Source: a virus. From it: DNA of 64,000 nucleotides. Position 1 is the first letter of the stretch. Every line of letters starts with the position of its first letter. Below are positions 31,501 through 40,537 of this stretch, one piece after another. Both the position numbers and the translations under genes were made by a program. The notes below the pieces were generated by a model. It searched no databases and had not been told where the DNA came from. It worked only from the letters and a program-made list of their open reading frames with translations. The stretch is taken from the IMG/VR virus record IMGVR_UViG_3300032401_001693, positions 37,812 through 101,811 of that record. One strand, given 5' to 3'.

Positions 31501-33574
31501 CTATTCTTCTTTGGGTACTGACTTTGCTGGAACTAAGCAGTATGGACAAGATTTTACAAAGCCAACTACTAGTGTTGTTGGAATTGCATCTAGTGTTCTA
31601 TATTCTGCTCCAATAGACATTGTTATTACTCCAACTGATGCTGGAACTGGAATTGATAGGGTGGAGTTTTATGTAAGTGTAGATGGTTCGGACTATACAA
31701 GTTTTGGTGTTAAACATACAAGTCCATATTCTCAGCAATTGATTTTTACAAACTATCCTGGAAGTGTATATTCGGTGAGAATTTATACCTTTGACGAGGC
31801 CTGGAATTATAAGAAGGATCAGTATGACAGTATAACCTATGGTACGCTGGGAGTAGTCTACTATGTAGATAAGGGTTCAGGGAATTGTAGTGATAGTTAC
31901 ACAACAGCACAAGCTCAGGTTATCACTACTCCTTGGTGCACAATCTCCAAGGCTGCTGTTACTATAATGGCTGGAGATACTGTTAATATTAGAGCCGGAA
32001 CTTATTACGAGACACTATCGCCAAATTACTCAGGAGTATCTGGAAAATATATTACCTATCAGAATTATAATAATGAAGTAGTGACCATAGACGCAACTAG
32101 GGTCATCACTGGATGGACGAATTATTCTGGAAATATATATCGAGCAACGGTATCATTTGCACCTAACCCAAAATTTATAGGTAATGGTTTTGGTTGCACA
32201 CCAGCGAATGGGAATCTTGTTATGCAGGATGGTGCAAAACTGAATTACTGTATGGCAGCTACTCTTGGTGGTGTAGATTCTCCTGGAAAGTATTTTATGG
32301 ACGATAGTGGGTCACCTCCTTACACACTATATGTTTGGTTAAGAGATATAGGCGGTAAGGGGTATAACCCGAGCTCTTATACTATGAAAATTGCGGGGAC
32401 ATCTTGGGGAACTATAAGTTCTACTGGAAAAAGTTATATTAAGTTTTCTGGTCTTAATTTCTTTGGTGGCCAGGGTTCAGGGATATGGACCTCGAACTAT
32501 TTTTGGTTTACTGGATGCAAGTTCTATTCTGGGTATATAACAGGACTGTATTTCTTTGATAACGATACAAATATGCTCATTGAAAACTGTGAGTTTTGGG
32601 ATTTTGGACATGCTGGAATTGAGTTTGCTAACTCTTCTTATGGAACAGTAAGAAGAAATAGATTCAAAAAGGTTGATCTTGGAAATGGATATGGAGGAAG
32701 TGCTGCTCATATAAGTTATAATACAGGTACAAATACCTTTAGTTATATGACTATAGAGAATAATCTCTTTGAGGAATTAGGTAGTGATTATATGCTTGGA
32801 TTTACCCTTAGAATACAGGGTAGTAACAATAAAATATGGCACAACACTTTTTATACTGATTGTGGAGTACTGATTCCGATAATAAATGGAGGAAATAACA
32901 CGATAAAAAATAATATTTTCTATCAAGGGGGTATAGGAGTTTTGGTAAATGTTTTTCCTGATGCTGTTTCAGCGGGTGGGAATGTTTTTACGAAGAATAT
33001 TATGTATATTAGTGGAGATTCTACTGGAGACTATAGATGGAATGGAATAAATTATAATACTCTTTCTACTTGGGAGACCGCTTCTGGACAAAGTGGAAAC
33101 TTATCGAGTGATCCTTTATTTGTTAATTTATCAACCAGAGACCTTCAAATTTCTGCTACCTCTCCAGCTATGAATGCTGATAATCTTGGGGTTGGAGTTA
33201 CTACCGATTATGATGGTACTGTGAGACCTAAAGGGTCTGGATACGACATAGGAGCTTTTGAATGTTACTACGTTACATTTCAGATTACGACAGATGTTAA
33301 TGCTAATTGCAAATACAATATTTTAGATACTACTTATGATTTAATGACTAGTACATTTTCCACAACCGGTGGAACAGTACACTATTCGCCAGTTTTACTT
33401 CCGTGTCGTGCTGCTTCTTACGTTTATTACACAAGGTGTATGGATGGACTTGGTAACAAGAGTTTAACTTCTACACCTATTTCTTTTAATGTTTTAACAA
33501 CGGGTGGAAGTGCGTTTACTGGAGTTGGTGGAACGGGAATCACTGGTGGTGGAGGAATTATAATTTTACCATAA
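28535..33574 (+). CDS. giant exported beta-helix protein with discoidin-like and peptidase M64-like domains
   Basis: 1679 residues. Signal peptide 1-21. A DEDCDGYG...DPDDTDP motif (about 47-72) resembles MopE/thrombospondin-type calcium binding. Residues about 125-430 and 565-750 look like right-handed beta-helix, interrupted by an F5/8 type C (discoidin)-like domain (about 445-560: FDNNNGTEWRSTDT ... HWIQYQF). Residues about 765-1010 resemble M64 peptidases, with IFIPSGYTSAE and AHEIGTHVLG (HExxH). After an Ig-like linker, a second beta-helix spans about 1105-1590. The C-terminus is Gly-rich. It could bind and cut surface polymers. Domain calls are by motif only. Confidence 0.6.
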   Translation: MKKTLLFLILFTILVVSTVFGSGPYLIDAPSPADVYLGKGCTTAYHIDEDCDGYGIGDGFAVMTPDPDDTDPTVYNTLTAEIKWGDTHAAGAFTTGNYIANLKNFYCGTRGTGWCQIGNIYFVDYTNGVDVTGEVNNINKPFKTFNNAYSNNGTWSGGFTSGDMIILRGGTHGDNTAYSWISIAPVTAPRIHGVSSSKPNIVAGFPGERVIIYNSPMNNITGGDNWYWIFDTLQIGRTDADSTSGSGFHASGVHFLTVKNCFFTRNYETTFHQTGGVSTCKEPISVTEDLNDDGIPETRNLESCLCPSNVLYDRVVANAAQGTHTFYWGCGGDPYGLGNDPTRKTVFANATIRNCIFHSQTSSWDGFQMNGYASNWLIENNIIHSNGQDGINILNGMWSSVIRNNVVFNNSRSAFQFFIYATGGNDACTGGTATADTQDGSYVTANAFDNNNGTEWRSTDTATPHWIQYQFSSELSIKWFKIRGSSNPNYSPKNFTFSGSSNGSDWTLIATYTGTTWTANQEIRFSADNNSAYLYYRLNITANQSGNVAGISEIEMFWSGWWADAIKDNIVEGNTFWVGKNRNPNYTDQWPDACSAVWMVNGLYPTFKIRRNVVRNNVFVTNDNSSGAESIIYGDVQGNLIDNTFQNNVFWRTNGSLEMASWGSSPMKYLTLPQFETSPYILNSGNVFGNPLFTSFNLDWQNSPGKFNFQPSSIGSPVVNLGIPSAGLILDIKGVTRLGNPDSGAYEFFGGVPAGYTSLQTGTDTNKLILIFIPSGYTSAESSSFETKVTANLAKLWANNFFSQYQQRFDIYRVDNQYDSDGVLKLDSEVETLIDADTTCQGDGFGNNGNVACIHIVIDKDSSAPQSQTNDNFIRLRNDADSYYTLAHEIGTHVLGNLVPYDSQLGGPRTVDGYRCNEFTYSYLRSNVHDKNSNEKWLDLVGTVASCGGSYYSPSVTVTDYSSFYQNFSNVAYKGSQIGLAKRTSDSKAYSSLGTDFAGTKQYGQDFTKPTTSVVGIASSVLYSAPIDIVITPTDAGTGIDRVEFYVSVDGSDYTSFGVKHTSPYSQQLIFTNYPGSVYSVRIYTFDEAWNYKKDQYDSITYGTLGVVYYVDKGSGNCSDSYTTAQAQVITTPWCTISKAAVTIMAGDTVNIRAGTYYETLSPNYSGVSGKYITYQNYNNEVVTIDATRVITGWTNYSGNIYRATVSFAPNPKFIGNGFGCTPANGNLVMQDGAKLNYCMAATLGGVDSPGKYFMDDSGSPPYTLYVWLRDIGGKGYNPSSYTMKIAGTSWGTISSTGKSYIKFSGLNFFGGQGSGIWTSNYFWFTGCKFYSGYITGLYFFDNDTNMLIENCEFWDFGHAGIEFANSSYGTVRRNRFKKVDLGNGYGGSAAHISYNTGTNTFSYMTIENNLFEELGSDYMLGFTLRIQGSNNKIWHNTFYTDCGVLIPIINGGNNTIKNNIFYQGGIGVLVNVFPDAVSAGGNVFTKNIMYISGDSTGDYRWNGINYNTLSTWETASGQSGNLSSDPLFVNLSTRDLQISATSPAMNADNLGVGVTTDYDGTVRPKGSGYDIGAFECYYVTFQITTDVNANCKYNILDTTYDLMTSTFSTTGGTVHYSPVLLPCRAASYVYYTRCMDGLGNKSLTSTPISFNVLTTGGSAFTGVGGTGITGGGGIIILP

Positions 33575-33604
33575 GGATTCTGAAGCAAAACAGGAATTAA
33601 AAAG

Positions 33605-33782
33605 ATGAAAAAATTAATACTTATAAACCACTCCATTTCTTGTCTCTGCTACCTACTATGTGGATAAAGATTCTGTATTTTGAGGAGTGTGTTCTGATGC
33701 AAATAATGGGACCTCACCAAATACACCTTGGTGTACCATAGCGAGGGCAAATTCTACTCTTGTCGCGGGAGATAAAGTCTAG
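33605..33782 (+). pseudogene. decayed N-terminus of a beta-helix protein
   Basis: Starts MKKLILINHSISC in one frame, then TYYVDKDS, an in-frame TGA, and CSDANNGTSPNTPWCTIARA..AGDKV in another frame, ending at TAG. This matches the start of the second beta-helix in the preceding gene (YYVDKGSGNCSD ... TPWCTISKAA...AGDTV). It is a frameshifted, stop-interrupted remnant filling the 242-base gap. Confidence 0.6.
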
Positions 33783-33816
33783 TGGTTAAAAATACAAGGG
33801 GGATCATTAAAATAGA

Positions 33817-35703
33817 ATGAAAAAGTTACTTCTACTTTTACTTTTGATTCCTTCCCTTTCATTTGCTCATGGGAATGGCCTTTCTGATACCTATCCTCAT
33901 ATTGGAGAGGGTTGTACCACTCTTTACTACATTGATAGGGACTGTGATGGACGTGGAATAGGAACAATAGGACATTCACATCCACATGCAGCTACAAGGC
34001 TCCCGATGGATGCTGATGATATGAATGTGAATATTGGAAGTATAGCTTCTGTTGAAGCACTTGTTGGAGGAAGTTTAACAAACTGTACTGGAACAGATAC
34101 GAGTTGTGCAACCCGATTAAAAACATGGTTAGCTATGAGGACTGATAAAGCCTATAACCGACCAAGTGCCAATGTTTATTATGTCTCTCCAACAGGAGGG
34201 ACTGGAGTTGTAAATAGAGTTCAATCTCCTTATGGGTCACTAGATGCTGCTTATGCCGCCGGAGCTGGTCAAAGTGATAGAATTATAGTTCTAAGAGGAG
34301 GAGTTTATGTAAATGGGGGAGCTGGTAATAATAACTGGTATTTTGCTTATGGGGCATCTACTTTTACTGCGGGAAGTGAATTACTTGTCATAGGAATGCC
34401 AGGAGAGACTCCAGTTCTTAGATGTTGCAATGATGGAACCTGTAACAATTGCAACTATTCAGCGATTAATATGTCAAATGTAGAGGAGAAGGTTTATATT
34501 ACATTTGATAGTTTTGTAGTAGATAGAAGGGACGATCCTTCTACTTGGGATTCTGGTGGATATGGATTTTTCCATATAGGTCCATCTAAAACAGACCATC
34601 TTACATTTAGAAATATTGAAGTGACACATACCAATGAAGGATTTAGATTGATGGGGAATGTAACTAATATTTTATGGGAATATATTGTCACCCATGATGG
34701 TTCTAATGGACTTCATGCAAATTATATGAGTTGCGGAGGAACTGAGGATACAACCTATACTTGTAGTGGGAATGTGATGAGAGGAGTAATTAGCTATCAG
34801 ATGGATGATCGAAATGATGGACCTCTTTGGCAATTTGGGTCTGCTGGAGAATGTCCTGCTAATTCGAGAGGCCTGTCATGTGGTTCTAATTGTTGTCCTA
34901 CTTATTATCCTTGGGTTTATTCTAAGTGGCAAGATCTTCTGGTTGACAAGTGTATTTTTTGGGGAAGTGCTAAAAGAGGAATAACCTTTCAAAATAACCA
35001 TGTTGGGACAACTGTACAAAATAGTGTCTTTTTCAATAATAATGGTACTGATCTTCACTGGAATAATTATGGAGGAGCTACTAATGGAGAACCAAAGATT
35101 ATAAATAACTCATTCTACAGAGGTACTTATAACAATGGTTTGTTCATTCCAGGAGAGACACCAGGAGATCCAAGTAGCGATTGGTCTGTAGAAATAGATT
35201 GGCCTTACAATAGTCCTAATACTGGTATAGGAACAATTCACAATGGAATTATTAGAAATAATGTTTGGCATACTTATGATGGCCAGGGAATCTTCAGGAT
35301 ATCACAATCTGGTAATATTGCCGACTGGTCTATAGACCATAATGTTATATATAAAGAGGTTCTCAATGGTTACTACACGGATAAAATAGCTATTATAGAT
35401 AGTGTTAATATGAACGGTGCAACGTTTGAGGCGTATGCATCGGTTGATGCCAATAGTTATAACCCAAATAACCCCAATCTTACTGCTGTCAATGTAAACT
35501 ATTACAACACTCCTTGGCTTTATAATCTTGCTCCAACCGTTTCCTCAACCAACCTTATAAATATGGGTTCGAACATCCTTGCTCCTACTACTGATATTAA
35601 GGGGGTTACAAGAATATCTCCGGCTGATATTGGAGCTTATGAATTTTTACTTGGTTTGACTATTTCTAACCCTTTGCCAAATACTACTCAATTCTGTAGA
35701 TGA
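33817..35703 (+). CDS. exported right-handed beta-helix protein
   Basis: 628 residues. Signal peptide MKKLLLLLLLIPSLSFA. Residues about 30-60 (GCTTLYYIDRDCDGRGIG) parallel the N-terminal motif of the 1679-residue protein. Residues about 125-600 have the YYVSPTGGTG ... SPYGSLDAAY ... IIVLRGGVY pattern of pectate-lyase-like beta-helices, with many Asn ladders, ending DIGAYEF. Such proteins are polysaccharide-binding or -cleaving spikes or surface proteins. A promoter-like element directly follows its stop. Confidence 0.65.
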   Translation: MKKLLLLLLLIPSLSFAHGNGLSDTYPHIGEGCTTLYYIDRDCDGRGIGTIGHSHPHAATRLPMDADDMNVNIGSIASVEALVGGSLTNCTGTDTSCATRLKTWLAMRTDKAYNRPSANVYYVSPTGGTGVVNRVQSPYGSLDAAYAAGAGQSDRIIVLRGGVYVNGGAGNNNWYFAYGASTFTAGSELLVIGMPGETPVLRCCNDGTCNNCNYSAINMSNVEEKVYITFDSFVVDRRDDPSTWDSGGYGFFHIGPSKTDHLTFRNIEVTHTNEGFRLMGNVTNILWEYIVTHDGSNGLHANYMSCGGTEDTTYTCSGNVMRGVISYQMDDRNDGPLWQFGSAGECPANSRGLSCGSNCCPTYYPWVYSKWQDLLVDKCIFWGSAKRGITFQNNHVGTTVQNSVFFNNNGTDLHWNNYGGATNGEPKIINNSFYRGTYNNGLFIPGETPGDPSSDWSVEIDWPYNSPNTGIGTIHNGIIRNNVWHTYDGQGIFRISQSGNIADWSIDHNVIYKEVLNGYYTDKIAIIDSVNMNGATFEAYASVDANSYNPNNPNLTAVNVNYYNTPWLYNLAPTVSSTNLINMGSNILAPTTDIKGVTRISPADIGAYEFLLGLTISNPLPNTTQFCR

Positions 35704-35724
35704 GTTTTATATAAATCATAATGA
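35704..35724 (+). promoter_or_regulatory. late-promoter-like element, copy 3
   Basis: TTTTATATAAATCATAATGA begins immediately after the TGA of the beta-helix gene and lies about 37 bases before the first glycosyltransferase start. The core is identical to copy 1 over 18 bases. It probably starts transcription of the glycan cassette. Confidence 0.6.
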
Positions 35725-35760
35725 ACGTGAAAAATAGAAATTTGTTAGGAGAAATGAAAC

Positions 35761-37617
35761 TTGAACGGATGCCCTTCTTTAGAATCTAATCCCAAAAAAC
35801 TAGCAATTCTAATAGCTCGCCAGCAGGGAGGTCTTGGTGATATCCTTATGCTGACTCCCACTATTAGAGCCATCAAAGAGCAGAACCCAAACATTCCCAT
35901 TGTGATGAGCACTAGTGGTCAGTATGGGAACAACGTACTTGTTGAAGTCCTCAAGAATAATTCCTATATAGATAAAATTATATCAGTCAAAGATCTTATT
36001 GATTACGACTTTCAGAAAGTCTACAACTTTGGGACTTCTCAGGAGGTTTTTATTGAGTCAGATTCTAAGCACTCTACTGGCAACCGGATTGACATATTTG
36101 CTGAGATGGCTGGTATAGAGCTTAAAGACAAGCAGACTGTTTATGCTATTACTGATGAGGAGAAAGAATGGGCAAAGAAATGGATAATTGAAGCTATACC
36201 ATCTGAAAGGAGGAAGTTAATAGGTATTCAGGCTCACTCTTTAGCGACTAAAAGAAACTGGCCTGAGGAGAAACTTCAGCTTCTTTCGTTTTTAATAGTA
36301 AATACCTGGTATGATGCTTCTGTTCTTCTGTTTTGTGAAAGTTTAGAAGGAATTAACTTCAAAAATTATCCAAATATCTATATTATTTCTGGGTTTCCAA
36401 TCCGACAGGTAGCTGCTTTAATGAATGAATGTGAGGTGTTTGTAGCGCCTGATAGTGGATTGCTGCATTTGGCAGGAGCTCTGCAAAAGAAAACTGTTGC
36501 TATAATGGGGTCTATTAGGCCAGAGTCTAGGATAGCTTATTATCCAAATGCTAGGGAAGTGTATCAGTATTATGGTTGTAGCCCGTGTTTTTATGAACGG
36601 TGCTTCCGTGGTTTTTCCTGCATGAGAGAAATACCAGTAGAATCCGTGCTGGATAGAGTGAGTAGTTTTCTTGATGGTAAATTAGAAGATAAGAAGGAGA
36701 TCTGTGTAGTTCGCGAAGAGGGAGTTGGTGATCTAATAATGCTCAGTTCTGCTTTAAAAACTATGAAAGATTTGAATCCAGATACTAATATAACTTTGGC
36801 GACAGTTCCTACTCTTATTGGTGTTTTCAAAGGCTTGGACTTTTTGAAAGATGTGATACCAATAGCAGATGTGCACAAGTTTAGTTTTGACAAAGTTATA
36901 GATCTTAGGAGAAAGGTTGAAAGTCCAGAAGTCGGAGGTACTTTAGATACCTACACCTACAAAACTGCTAATAGAATAGATGTTTTTGAGATGCTGTTAG
37001 GTATTTCTAGCAAATCTACCAAGAAGTATCCTAGTGTTATAGTAAAGGAAGAGTTGGTGGAAAAGATGAAAAGCAGAATCAAGTACACTGCTAAAAAGAA
37101 ATGGTTGTGTTTTCAACCAACCTGTACTTCTAACACTAGAACTCTTCCTCCGGAGTATATTCCAGAAATTTTAGAGTTGTTGAGTAAAATCAAGGATTTA
37201 AAGGTAATATTAGTAGGTAAGACTGAGTTTTGGCATGGCCAGAGGCCACTGGTTGATTTGAGGGACATCGAAATGAAGAATGTGATAAATCTAATGGATA
37301 GGATTAATGTGGAGGAACTGGTGGCTCTGGTATCCTTGACAGACTATGTTTTGGCTCCGGATTCAGCTGCTGTTCATATAGCGGCGGCTTTAGGAAAGAA
37401 ATGCCTAGCCTTATTTGGTAATATGGATCCCTACACTAGAATTTACTATTATCCTACAGTAAAGGTTCTTTATCCAGAAGGAGAACTAAAGTGTGTGCCT
37501 TGTCACGATTTTCAGAATCCTTGTAAATTAACCAAACAGATCGGAGGAGAATGTATGAGAAGATTAACTCCAGGGAGGATTTTTCGGGAAATGGTGAATT
37601 GGTTTGGATTGTTCTGA
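35761..37617 (+). CDS. tandem GT9 (heptosyltransferase-family) glycosyltransferase
   Basis: 618 residues from TTG 35761 with AGGAG nine bases upstream. Two GT9 domains in tandem: the first begins ILIARQQGGLGDILMLTPTI, the second (from about residue 314) ICVVREEGVGDLIMLSSALK. Each has the FVAPDSGLLHLAGAL / VLAPDSAAVHIAAAL donor-site motif, and short Cys-containing C-termini (CSPCFYERCFRG; CVPCHDF). GT9 enzymes add heptose or related sugars from nucleotide donors. The duplication suggests a bifunctional enzyme. Confidence 0.8.
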   Translation: MNGCPSLESNPKKLAILIARQQGGLGDILMLTPTIRAIKEQNPNIPIVMSTSGQYGNNVLVEVLKNNSYIDKIISVKDLIDYDFQKVYNFGTSQEVFIESDSKHSTGNRIDIFAEMAGIELKDKQTVYAITDEEKEWAKKWIIEAIPSERRKLIGIQAHSLATKRNWPEEKLQLLSFLIVNTWYDASVLLFCESLEGINFKNYPNIYIISGFPIRQVAALMNECEVFVAPDSGLLHLAGALQKKTVAIMGSIRPESRIAYYPNAREVYQYYGCSPCFYERCFRGFSCMREIPVESVLDRVSSFLDGKLEDKKEICVVREEGVGDLIMLSSALKTMKDLNPDTNITLATVPTLIGVFKGLDFLKDVIPIADVHKFSFDKVIDLRRKVESPEVGGTLDTYTYKTANRIDVFEMLLGISSKSTKKYPSVIVKEELVEKMKSRIKYTAKKKWLCFQPTCTSNTRTLPPEYIPEILELLSKIKDLKVILVGKTEFWHGQRPLVDLRDIEMKNVINLMDRINVEELVALVSLTDYVLAPDSAAVHIAAALGKKCLALFGNMDPYTRIYYYPTVKVLYPEGELKCVPCHDFQNPCKLTKQIGGECMRRLTPGRIFREMVNWFGLF

Positions 37618-37635
37618 AAATGGGATAGAATAGGT

Positions 37636-37708
37636 GTTAAAACATACCCTGAGGCTTTAAATTCTGAGTTGTACGAGGTTTTAATTAGTTGTTAGACATT
37701 TGGTATAT
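37636..37708 (+). repeat. bipartite intergenic element, copy 1
   Basis: In the 119-base gap between genes. GTTAAAACATACC, then AGGCTTTAAATTCTGAGTT (37652-37670), 21 bases, then TTAGACATTTGGTATAT (37692-37708). The 19-base core and the second block recur with the same spacing at 59944-60000. Probably regulatory. Confidence 0.6.
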
Positions 37709-37736
37709 GGTAGAAATGGATGGGAAGTAAGTAAAA

Positions 37737-38015
37737 ATGATTTTATTTAATGATTCTAATAGGTTATGGAGTAACAAGTTCTGGAGGATGGATATGAAGG
37801 ATAAATTTTTGTGGAATGCAACTAAGTATGGCAGTGTCAGGGCTAGTAGTATTAGAAACTTTACTGTAGAAGAGGATCAAGGTCTATACATAGTATTGGC
37901 ATGGATGAGTGATGAGGAGAGTATAAAGATGGGAGGATTTGATACTCTAGATGAGGCTAGGAGATTTCTGGTAGATCTTCACAAGCAGATTGAGGAACCA
38001 GTGTATGAAGAGTAG
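37737..38015 (+). CDS. small protein at head of glycan operon, unknown
   Basis: 92 residues, weak site GGAAGTAAGTAAAA before ATG. A compact alpha/beta domain (YIVLAWMSDEE ... FDTLDEARRFLVDLHKQI). It overlaps the next gene by 11 bases. No family recognised. Confidence 0.5.
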   Translation: MILFNDSNRLWSNKFWRMDMKDKFLWNATKYGSVRASSIRNFTVEEDQGLYIVLAWMSDEESIKMGGFDTLDEARRFLVDLHKQIEEPVYEE

Positions 38016-38730
38016 GGCGATTTGGATGGTTATACGAGATGAGGAGTTTTTTATAGATCTGGCTATTCAGTCAGTTATTGACTATGTAGATGGGATGTAT
38101 ATACTAGATACTGGAAGCAAAGATGGAACCTTTTCTAAAATCTTCGAGTTCCAACGTAAAAATACTAAAATTATCTATGAATATAAGGAGTTTGGTGGTG
38201 ATAGAAAGTTTGGTGTAGGATATAGAGAGGTAGATGCTAGAAACTATGCTGCGTCAAGGTGTAAGCAGATTTTTGATCCCTATTGGATTATTACATTGGA
38301 TGCCGATGAAGTTTTTAATAGTAGATATTTTGAGATACTGTCTTCTTTTACGGGTGATTGTCTAGCTCATTCTGCTAGTTTGCCAACTTCTTTAACTACG
38401 GTATCTAACCACCCTCTCGACTGTGAAAAATGGGATGGAATTAGGCTGTTTACTCCATCTATTAGAGTATGGAGATCAGATATTCCAGTGATCTATACAC
38501 TAAGGGAGGGTCAACATTGTGTTCCAAGAGTAGAAGGGTTTAAAGATTATTTGGCTTTACCAGGTAGAGTGATCACCCAAGATCATGTTCATTTTCATCT
38601 GCACAGGGCTTTTGGACCCACTTCTAGTAAAGAGGAATTTGAGAAGTTTGCTAAATATTCAATTTCTATGACTCATCCACTTCCGGAGTTTGTGATTGAC
38701 AGGTGGAGAGAATGGGGGTTTAATTGCTAA
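38005..38730 (+). CDS. GT2-type glycosyltransferase
   Basis: ATG 38005 is preferred to an upstream TTG. 241 residues. AIWMVIRDEEFFIDLAIQSV is the GT-A donor start used by this subfamily; MYILDTGSKDGT and ITLDADEVF (the DxD-like metal site) follow. Related to the protein at 40531. It transfers an unknown sugar. Confidence 0.7.
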   Translation: MKSRAIWMVIRDEEFFIDLAIQSVIDYVDGMYILDTGSKDGTFSKIFEFQRKNTKIIYEYKEFGGDRKFGVGYREVDARNYAASRCKQIFDPYWIITLDADEVFNSRYFEILSSFTGDCLAHSASLPTSLTTVSNHPLDCEKWDGIRLFTPSIRVWRSDIPVIYTLREGQHCVPRVEGFKDYLALPGRVITQDHVHFHLHRAFGPTSSKEEFEKFAKYSISMTHPLPEFVIDRWREWGFNC

Positions 38731-39449
38731 CTAATATCTACAAATCAGGTGATAAGTTTGAACAGTTGTGGTATAAACTAGCCCCAGAGTATAATGATGT
38801 GGGAAAGGCGGTATTAAATAATAGTGGATTAACTCAGAAAAAGCATGAAATAATAGAATTATGGCAGTTATTTGATAGACTGCAATCAGATATTATAGTA
38901 GAGATAGGGGTATCCCAGGGTGGAACTTTTGCTGGTTGGTGTCAGTTGGCTTCCACCGATGCTTTGATTATCGGAATTGATAGAGATGTTAATGATTGCT
39001 GGCCACGAAGGGGGGATATGGTACATCCCGATATTGCAGGCCCTGAGTTTAGAATGACTGAGCAAGGTGGTGGTATGTATAGTTTAAAAAGAAAGGAATC
39101 AAATCAAACTATTATTCCTATAAATGGGTGGTCTTATGAATCTAAAACTGTTTTAAAGTTACAAGAAGTTCTAAATGGTTGTAGAATAGACTTTTTGTTC
39201 CATGATGCTAGTCATAAATATGAAGATACAGTAAGGGATTTTGAATTGTATTGGCCATTAATTGAGTCAGGAGGGGTGATGGCCTTTCACGATATTGCTT
39301 ATAGTAGTGTTGCCGAGGTGACTAAGTGGAAATTTTGGAGGGAAATTATACACACGGGTCCTCAAGAAATTTCTTATACTTATGAGTATAATGATAGGTT
39401 TGACCAGTCAATGGGTATCGGGGTTTTATTTAAAGGAGGAGAAAAATGA
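38724..39449 (+). CDS. class I SAM-dependent methyltransferase
   Basis: 241 residues, TTG start overlapping the previous stop. IIVEIGVSQGGTFAGW is the SAM-binding glycine motif; DFLFHDASHKYEDTVRDF and GGVMAFHDI match the Methyltransf_24/cephalosporin-hydroxylase-like group. Probably methylates a sugar in the glycan made by this cassette. Overlaps the next gene by ATGA. Confidence 0.7.
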   Translation: MLTNIYKSGDKFEQLWYKLAPEYNDVGKAVLNNSGLTQKKHEIIELWQLFDRLQSDIIVEIGVSQGGTFAGWCQLASTDALIIGIDRDVNDCWPRRGDMVHPDIAGPEFRMTEQGGGMYSLKRKESNQTIIPINGWSYESKTVLKLQEVLNGCRIDFLFHDASHKYEDTVRDFELYWPLIESGGVMAFHDIAYSSVAEVTKWKFWREIIHTGPQEISYTYEYNDRFDQSMGIGVLFKGGEK

Positions 39450-40537
39450 AGTCAGCTACTGTGGTAATTCCACACGCCTTAACGACAAAGTTTACTCAGA
39501 TTGCGGTTGCATCTTTAAAAGAGTTTAGTAATGACCATGATTTTGACATTGTGGTGGTGGATAATTCTCCTGGTAATCCTTCTATCCGTGGTATATCTGA
39601 AACTAGTTTAGGAGAAGGGGTGAAAGTTCTGGAAAATAAGTATTATCCTATCCATGCTTGTGCGTTAGATTTTGTTCTTGCTGATTGTGAAACTCCTTAT
39701 TTCTTTGCTACGGAGTCAGATGCCCAAGCTTTAAAGGACCATTGGTTGGATAGATACTTTGAACAAATGAGAGACGAGCATGTGGCTATGGTTGGATGGT
39801 ATTGGATAGGGGCGGATAAAGATAGGGACTATATAGCTCCTTGTGCTACTCTCTATAATACTAAAATACTAAAAAGAATCCAGGCTCAGATTCATCTAAA
39901 TGATAATAACATAATTTGCTATGGGACGGGATTGAAGAGGAGGTACGATTTGGCAGCTCAGCATGAGTTTGAGGCTGTAGTTAAAAACAGGTATCATGGT
40001 CCTTTTTCTGAACAAAGAGGATTTCAGGAAATATGGAGTTTTAGGGATGGGAAGTTCTACCAGGAACCAGGAGCATGGTGTTACTATCGTTGCCAGATAG
40101 AGTATGAATGTGTGAAAGTATATGGTGTAGGTCTTTATAATGAAAATCCACATGTTGCCGATGGAACTTGGTATTTAGATACTCCAATAGAAGAGGGTGA
40201 TAACAAGTTTTGGATTTATGATCCAACTGAGAAAAAGTCTCAAGATTATAAAGATTTTGTAAAAAAGGAAGCTTATTATGTTCACCATTGGGGAGGTACG
40301 GTTTCACATAATTGGGAGAGGTTTCCATTAATTATGGAATGGGAGAGGCGTGCTCTACCTTGGTGGGTAGATCGCGAAGATAGGATTTGGAGGGAAGTTG
40401 TACCAGAGAGTGTTAGGCGTAAGACCCTGGAGATGGGATTAGTTAAAACTGGTGAAGAGGAGAGGGAATTTATTTTAAACCATCCCCACTATAAGGGCGT
40501 TGATAAGAGTTTGATTAATTATGGTGGACAATGGTAA
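39446..40537 (+). CDS. GT-A glycosyltransferase-like protein
   Basis: 363 residues. ATVVIPHALTTKFTQIAVAS, then FDIVVVDNSPGNPSI and YFFATESDAQALKDHW fit a GT2-like nucleotide-sugar fold with an ESDAQ element in place of the usual DxD. C-terminal residues (HHWGGTVSHNWERFP) are unusual. Acceptor unknown. Confidence 0.6.
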   Translation: MKSATVVIPHALTTKFTQIAVASLKEFSNDHDFDIVVVDNSPGNPSIRGISETSLGEGVKVLENKYYPIHACALDFVLADCETPYFFATESDAQALKDHWLDRYFEQMRDEHVAMVGWYWIGADKDRDYIAPCATLYNTKILKRIQAQIHLNDNNIICYGTGLKRRYDLAAQHEFEAVVKNRYHGPFSEQRGFQEIWSFRDGKFYQEPGAWCYYRCQIEYECVKVYGVGLYNENPHVADGTWYLDTPIEEGDNKFWIYDPTEKKSQDYKDFVKKEAYYVHHWGGTVSHNWERFPLIMEWERRALPWWVDREDRIWREVVPESVRRKTLEMGLVKTGEEEREFILNHPHYKGVDKSLINYGGQW

